A DNA stretch of 64,000 bases from Streptomyces mobaraensis NBRC 13819 = DSM 40847 (GTDB lineage Bacteria; Actinomycetota; Actinomycetes; Streptomycetales; Streptomycetaceae): positions 434,001 through 498,000 of the forward strand of contig NZ_CP072827.1 in the NCBI RefSeq assembly GCF_017916255.1, written 5' to 3'. The translations under genes were made by a program, and so were the position numbers. Below are positions 60,684 through 64,000 of this stretch, in pieces. Numbering within the stretch: the stretch's first letter is position 1; the number at the start of each line of letters is the position of its first letter. The notes under the pieces are model-generated. The model made no database searches. It was not told where the DNA came from and saw only the letters and a program-made list of their open reading frames with translations.

Positions 60684-61553
60684 ATGAAACACGTACTCCG
60701 CCGCGCCGCGGCGACCTCCGCCGCGGCCGCACTCACCGCCCTGCTGTCGGCCTGCGGCATGTCCGGCTCATCCGCCGACGGGCAGGTGCGGATCGGGGTG
60801 AACGGGGCCGACCCGGAGTGGGACGTGCTCGCCGAGGAGGCCAAGAAGGAGGGCATCGACGTCAAGATCGTCAACTTCGACGACTACCAACTGCCCAACC
60901 GCGCCCTGGCGGACGGCGACATCGAGCTCAACGCCTTCCAGCACCTGGCCTTCCTCGGCAAGTTCAACCAGCAGAACGGCACCGACATCGTGCCGCTCGC
61001 CTCCACCTCCGTCGCACCCATGGGCCTGTACTCGCTCAAGCACCGCTCGGTGGACGACATCCCCGACGGCGCCCGGATCGCGATCCCCAACGACCCGTCC
61101 AACCAGGGCCGGGCACTGCTCGTGCTCCGGGAGGCCAAGCTGATCGGTCTCAAGGAGAAGGCCGGCATCTACGGCACGCCGGACGACGTCACCGACAACC
61201 CCAAGCACCTCGAGCTCACCCCGGTCGACGCCCAGCAGACGCCGCGCGCCCTGAAGGACACCGCGGCCTCCGTCATCAACGCCGGTGTCGCGGAACAGGC
61301 CGGCTACCGCGTCGAGCAGGCCGTCTTCCGAGACGACCCGGAGAGCGCCGCCACCCGCCCGTACGTGAACGTCATCGCGGCGCGGGCGAAGGACAAGGAC
61401 GACGCGACGCTGCGCAAGGTCGTCCGGCTCTACCGGTCGGCCAAGGTCCAGGCGGCCGTGCGGAAGTCCGGCAAGGGCGCGCGCTACGTGGTGGACATCC
61501 CGCCCGCCGCGCTGGAGAAGGAGCTCGACCGCCTCACCGGGCAGGGGAGCTGA
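60684..61553 (+). CDS. metQ: Methionine ABC transporter substrate-binding lipoprotein
   Basis: The 289-residue protein has a lipoprotein signal (ALTALLSAC; Cys24) and the NlpA/MetQ fold: RIGVNGADPEWDVLAEEAKKEG, NRALADGDIELNAFQHLAFL, DGARIAIPNDPSNQGRAL, then AGVAEQAGYRVEQA. It captures methionine (or a related thioether) on the outer face of the membrane for MetNI. It is the first gene of metQ-metN-metI, with metN starting 6 bp after its stop. Confidence 0.9.
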   Translation: MKHVLRRAAATSAAAALTALLSACGMSGSSADGQVRIGVNGADPEWDVLAEEAKKEGIDVKIVNFDDYQLPNRALADGDIELNAFQHLAFLGKFNQQNGTDIVPLASTSVAPMGLYSLKHRSVDDIPDGARIAIPNDPSNQGRALLVLREAKLIGLKEKAGIYGTPDDVTDNPKHLELTPVDAQQTPRALKDTAASVINAGVAEQAGYRVEQAVFRDDPESAATRPYVNVIAARAKDKDDATLRKVVRLYRSAKVQAAVRKSGKGARYVVDIPPAALEKELDRLTGQGS

Positions 61554-61558
61554 CGGCC

Positions 61559-62596
61559 GTGATCGAACTGCGGGACGTCCGCAAGACCTATCCGGGCAAG
61601 CACGGAACGGAGTTCGCGGCGGTCGACGGGGTCTCCCTGACGGCCGCCGAGGGCACCGTCCTGGGCGTCGTCGGGCACAGCGGCGCCGGGAAGAGCACCC
61701 TGCTGCGGCTCGTCAACCACCTCGAAGTCCCCACCGCGGGGCGGGTGCTGGTCGGCGGACGGGACCTCACGGCCCTCGACGAGCGGGGGCGCCGGGCCGT
61801 CCGGCGCTCCATCGGGATGGTCTTCCAGCACGTCAACCTGTTCCGTTCGCGTACGGTCCTCGGCAACGTCGCCTACCCGCTGCGGCTGGCCGGCACCCCG
61901 CGCGCCGAGGCGCGCCGGCGGGCCCTGGAGGTGCTGCGCTTCGTCGGCCTGGAGGACCGGGCGCGGCACTGGCCGGAGCAGTTGTCGGGCGGCCAGCGGC
62001 AGCGCGTCGGCGTCGCCCGGGCCCTGGCCACGTCGCCGAAGGTGCTGCTGTGCGACGAGGCGACCTCGGCCCTGGACCCGCAGACGACCCGGGAGGTACT
62101 GGAGCTGCTGCGGCGCGTCAACACCGAACTGGGCGTCACCGTCGTCCTCATCACCCATGAGATGGACGTGGTCCGCTTCCTGTGCGACCAGGTGGCCGTG
62201 ATGTCGGAGGGCCGGGTGGTGGAGAGCGGCGAGGTGTACGAGGTGTTCGCCCGGCCTCGGCACCCCGTCACCAAGGTGTTCGTCCGCTCCGCGCTCGGGG
62301 ACCCGCCCGAGGGCGAGGCGCTGGAACGGCTGCGCGGCCGGCACACCGGGCGGCTGATCACCGTCCCGGTGGCGCGGGACGTACCCGCCGCGCAGCATTT
62401 GTCGCGCCTGTTGCGCGAGCACCGGGTGGACTTCACGATCGCCCATGCCGGCGTCGGCGAGGTGCGCGACGCCGCGCTCGGCAGCGTGACCCTCGAACTG
62501 CGCGGCGAGGAAGGGGACGTGGACGCGTTCGTGGCGGCGCTGGACGCCGTCCGGACCGACCGGGCGGGGGAGAAGGTGGGCGCCGATGCACGCTGA
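61559..62596 (+). CDS. metN: Methionine ABC transporter ATP-binding protein
   Basis: The 345-residue ATPase has Walker A GHSGAGKSTLLRL, the Q-loop FQHVNLFRSRTVLGN, LSGGQRQRVGVARAL, Walker B VLLCDEATSALD and switch His in LITHEMD. A C-terminal NIL domain (about residues 265-340, VDFTIAHAGVGEV ... LGSVTLELRGEEGD) senses cytoplasmic methionine and inhibits uptake in MetN. The GTG at 61559 is 6 bp after metQ, and its end overlaps metI by 11 bp. Confidence 0.92.
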   Translation: MIELRDVRKTYPGKHGTEFAAVDGVSLTAAEGTVLGVVGHSGAGKSTLLRLVNHLEVPTAGRVLVGGRDLTALDERGRRAVRRSIGMVFQHVNLFRSRTVLGNVAYPLRLAGTPRAEARRRALEVLRFVGLEDRARHWPEQLSGGQRQRVGVARALATSPKVLLCDEATSALDPQTTREVLELLRRVNTELGVTVVLITHEMDVVRFLCDQVAVMSEGRVVESGEVYEVFARPRHPVTKVFVRSALGDPPEGEALERLRGRHTGRLITVPVARDVPAAQHLSRLLREHRVDFTIAHAGVGEVRDAALGSVTLELRGEEGDVDAFVAALDAVRTDRAGEKVGADAR

Positions 62597-63248
62597 CTGG
62601 AGCGTCTTCTGGCCCAAGGTGGTCGACGCGACCGGCGAGACGGTCTACATGGTGCTGGTCACGCTGGCGCTGTCGGCGGTGCTCGGCATGGCCGTCGGGC
62701 TCACCCTCTACGCCACGCGCAAGGGCGGGGTGCTGCCCAACCGGCTGGTCTTCGCCGTGCTCAACACGCTGGTGAACATCGTCCGGCCGGTGCCGTTCGT
62801 CATCGCGATCGTCGCGCTGTCCCCGGTGACGCGCGGGGTGGTGGGCACGATGATCGGGACGGACGCGGCGGTCTTCCCGATGGTCGTCGTGGCGACGTTC
62901 GGCGTCGCCCGGATCGTCGAGACGAACCTGCTGTCCGTGGAGTCCGGGGTGATCGAGGCCGCCCGGTCGATGGGCGCGGGCCCGCTGCGGATCCTGCTCA
63001 CCGTGCTGGTGCCGGAGGCCCTCGGACCGCTCGTTCTCGGCTTCACGTTCATGCTCGTCGCGCTGATCGACTTCTCGGCGGTGGCCGGGACGGTCGGCGG
63101 CGGCGGGGTGGGCCACCTGGCCATGACCTACGGCTACCTGCGGTTCGACACCTCGGTGATGGTCGTGGCGGTGGCGGTGCTGATCGCGCTGGTCCAGGTC
63201 GCGCAACTGCTGGGCAACGCGCTGGCGCGCAAGGTGCTCCGGCGCTGA
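62586..63248 (+). CDS. metI: Methionine ABC transporter permease
   Basis: The 220-residue protein has five membrane helices and the EAA loop (VIEAARSMGAGPLRIL) that docks on MetN. Segments such as VNIVRPVPFVIAIVALSP, VARIVETNLLSVESG and FSAVAGTVGGGGVGHLA are typical of MetI. It completes the methionine importer. The start overlaps metN. Confidence 0.92.
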   Translation: MHADWSVFWPKVVDATGETVYMVLVTLALSAVLGMAVGLTLYATRKGGVLPNRLVFAVLNTLVNIVRPVPFVIAIVALSPVTRGVVGTMIGTDAAVFPMVVVATFGVARIVETNLLSVESGVIEAARSMGAGPLRILLTVLVPEALGPLVLGFTFMLVALIDFSAVAGTVGGGGVGHLAMTYGYLRFDTSVMVVAVAVLIALVQVAQLLGNALARKVLRR

Positions 63249-63312
63249 GTCCGCCGCCGCTTGCCGGGCGCCGGGCCCCGGCCGAGACTGAAGGGAGCGG
63301 GAGGTAACGCCG

Positions 63313-64000
63313 GTGACCGTGACCGTGGCCCTGGCCGGGGACACCATGCTGGGACGCGGCGTCGCCGAACGACTGGCGGCGGCGCCCGCGCCGGAGACCC
63401 TGGTCTCCCCCGGAGTGCGGGAGGCCCTGGCCGAGGCCGACCTCTTCGTCCTCAACCTGGAGTGCTGCGTCTCCGCGCGCGGCGAGCCGTGGCCGGCGCC
63501 GGGCAAGCCCTTCTTCTTCCGGGCCCCGCCGGTGGCCGCGCGGGTCCTGGCCCGCCTCGGGGTGGACTGCGTCAACCTGGCCAACAACCACGCCCTCGAC
63601 TACGGCGCCGACGCGCTGGGAGACACCCGGGACCTGCTGGGCGAGGCGGGGATCGCGGTGGTCGGCGCCGGCCCGGACGAGGCCGGGGCCCGGGCGCCCG
63701 CCCTGCTGGAGGCGCGCGGCCTGCGGATCGCGGTGCTCGGCGCCACCGACCACCCGGAGGACTTCGCCGCCGCCCCGGACTGCCCCGGCGTCGCCTGGGC
63801 CGACCTCCACCACGGCCTGCCCGGCTGGCTCCACGACGCGGTGGCGGACGCCGCCGGGCAGGCCGACGCGGTCCTCGTCACCCCGCACTGGGGGCCCAAC
63901 ATGACCTCCGCCCCGCCCGGCTACGTCCGCGAGGCCGCCACCCGGCTGCACACGGCGGGCGCCGCGCTCGTCGCCGGCCACTCGGCCCACGTCTTCCACG
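63313..64000 (+). CDS. CapA-family metallophosphatase-like protein (partial)
   Basis: About 229 residues are present before the window ends. The PGA_cap/CapA pattern is clear: VALAGDTMLGRGVAERL, LNLECCVSARGEPWP, LGVDCVNLANNHALDYG and VLVTPHWGPNMT, followed by GHSAHVFH, which supply the metal-binding Asp, Asn and His residues. Members occur in poly-gamma-glutamate synthesis, but stand-alone actinomycete forms are probably phosphatases or hydrolases of unknown substrate. GTG 63313 follows GGGAGG. Confidence 0.85.
   Translation, partial: MTVTVALAGDTMLGRGVAERLAAAPAPETLVSPGVREALAEADLFVLNLECCVSARGEPWPAPGKPFFFRAPPVAARVLARLGVDCVNLANNHALDYGADALGDTRDLLGEAGIAVVGAGPDEAGARAPALLEARGLRIAVLGATDHPEDFAAAPDCPGVAWADLHHGLPGWLHDAVADAAGQADAVLVTPHWGPNMTSAPPGYVREAATRLHTAGAALVAGHSAHVFH

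Overview
The window is high-GC chromosomal DNA from a Streptomyces or close relative. The evidence is strong third-position GC bias, frequent GTG starts, four-base stop/start overlaps, and families typical of the genus: NnaR, a SapA-like spore protein, DUF6480, DUF6328, UdgX, deazaflavin (F420) oxidoreductases and CDGSH proteins. I saw no rRNA, tRNA, CRISPR array, transposase or integrase. Function calls are family recognition from translated sequence; no database was searched.

Layout. 1-4.3 kb: nitrate assimilation, with a cut-off flavoprotein and nasA on the minus strand, divergent from the activator gene nnaR across an intergenic region with GlnR-like boxes. 4.4-13.2 kb: small unrelated units, namely a prolyl aminopeptidase, a P450, a BKACE enzyme behind a G-rich repeat, a SapA-like secreted protein, an orphan sensor kinase, a PIN toxin-antitoxin pair, a SnoaL-like protein and a B3/B4 protein. 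13.5-17.0 kb: a decayed secreted-protein gene, then a tight three-gene set (TIM-barrel isomerase, zinc dehydrogenase, VOC dioxygenase). 17-21 kb: a deazaflavin reductase, a divergent MFS/ArsR-type pair with strong operator-like repeats, a frameshifted PLP decarboxylase and a CsbD protein. 21.6-25.7 kb: an LLM F420 oxidoreductase, a HemK-like methyltransferase, a CDGSH protein with a minisatellite-coded N-terminus, a heme-oxygenase-like diiron protein, and a DUF6875 protein. 25.8-28.6 kb: an HhH DNA glycosylase and a large katE-type catalase.

29.0-40.7 kb is the most interesting region. Ten co-directional genes, seven joined by four-base overlaps, encode a UDP-xylose-synthase-like sugar epimerase, a NodU/CmcH carbamoyltransferase, five glycosyltransferases (GT2, two GT9, two GT-B) and the ADP-heptose enzymes GmhA, GmhB and bifunctional HldE. 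ADP-heptose normally feeds LPS, which this organism should lack. The inferred product is a carbamoylated, heptose-containing glycoconjugate, or a heptosylated metabolite, of unknown structure.

40.7-58.4 kb: mostly stress and maintenance functions. These are a DUF6480 protein, an MFS exporter, UdgX, three SDRs, a DUF1360 protein, an SMP-30 protein, small stress proteins, a zinc dehydrogenase paired with a HAD phosphatase, an FAD-Rieske oxidoreductase, a serine hydrolase, a GH65 phosphorylase paired with beta-phosphoglucomutase, and the remains of a mannose-6-phosphate-isomerase-like cupin. Several have SigB/SigH-like GNNT-N14-16-GGGTAC promoters. A dispersed palindromic repeat family abuts the stop codons of two of these genes. 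58.5-64 kb: a methyltransferase, a YbdK-type carboxylate-amine ligase, a methionine importer (metQ-metN-metI) and a CapA-family gene cut by the window edge.
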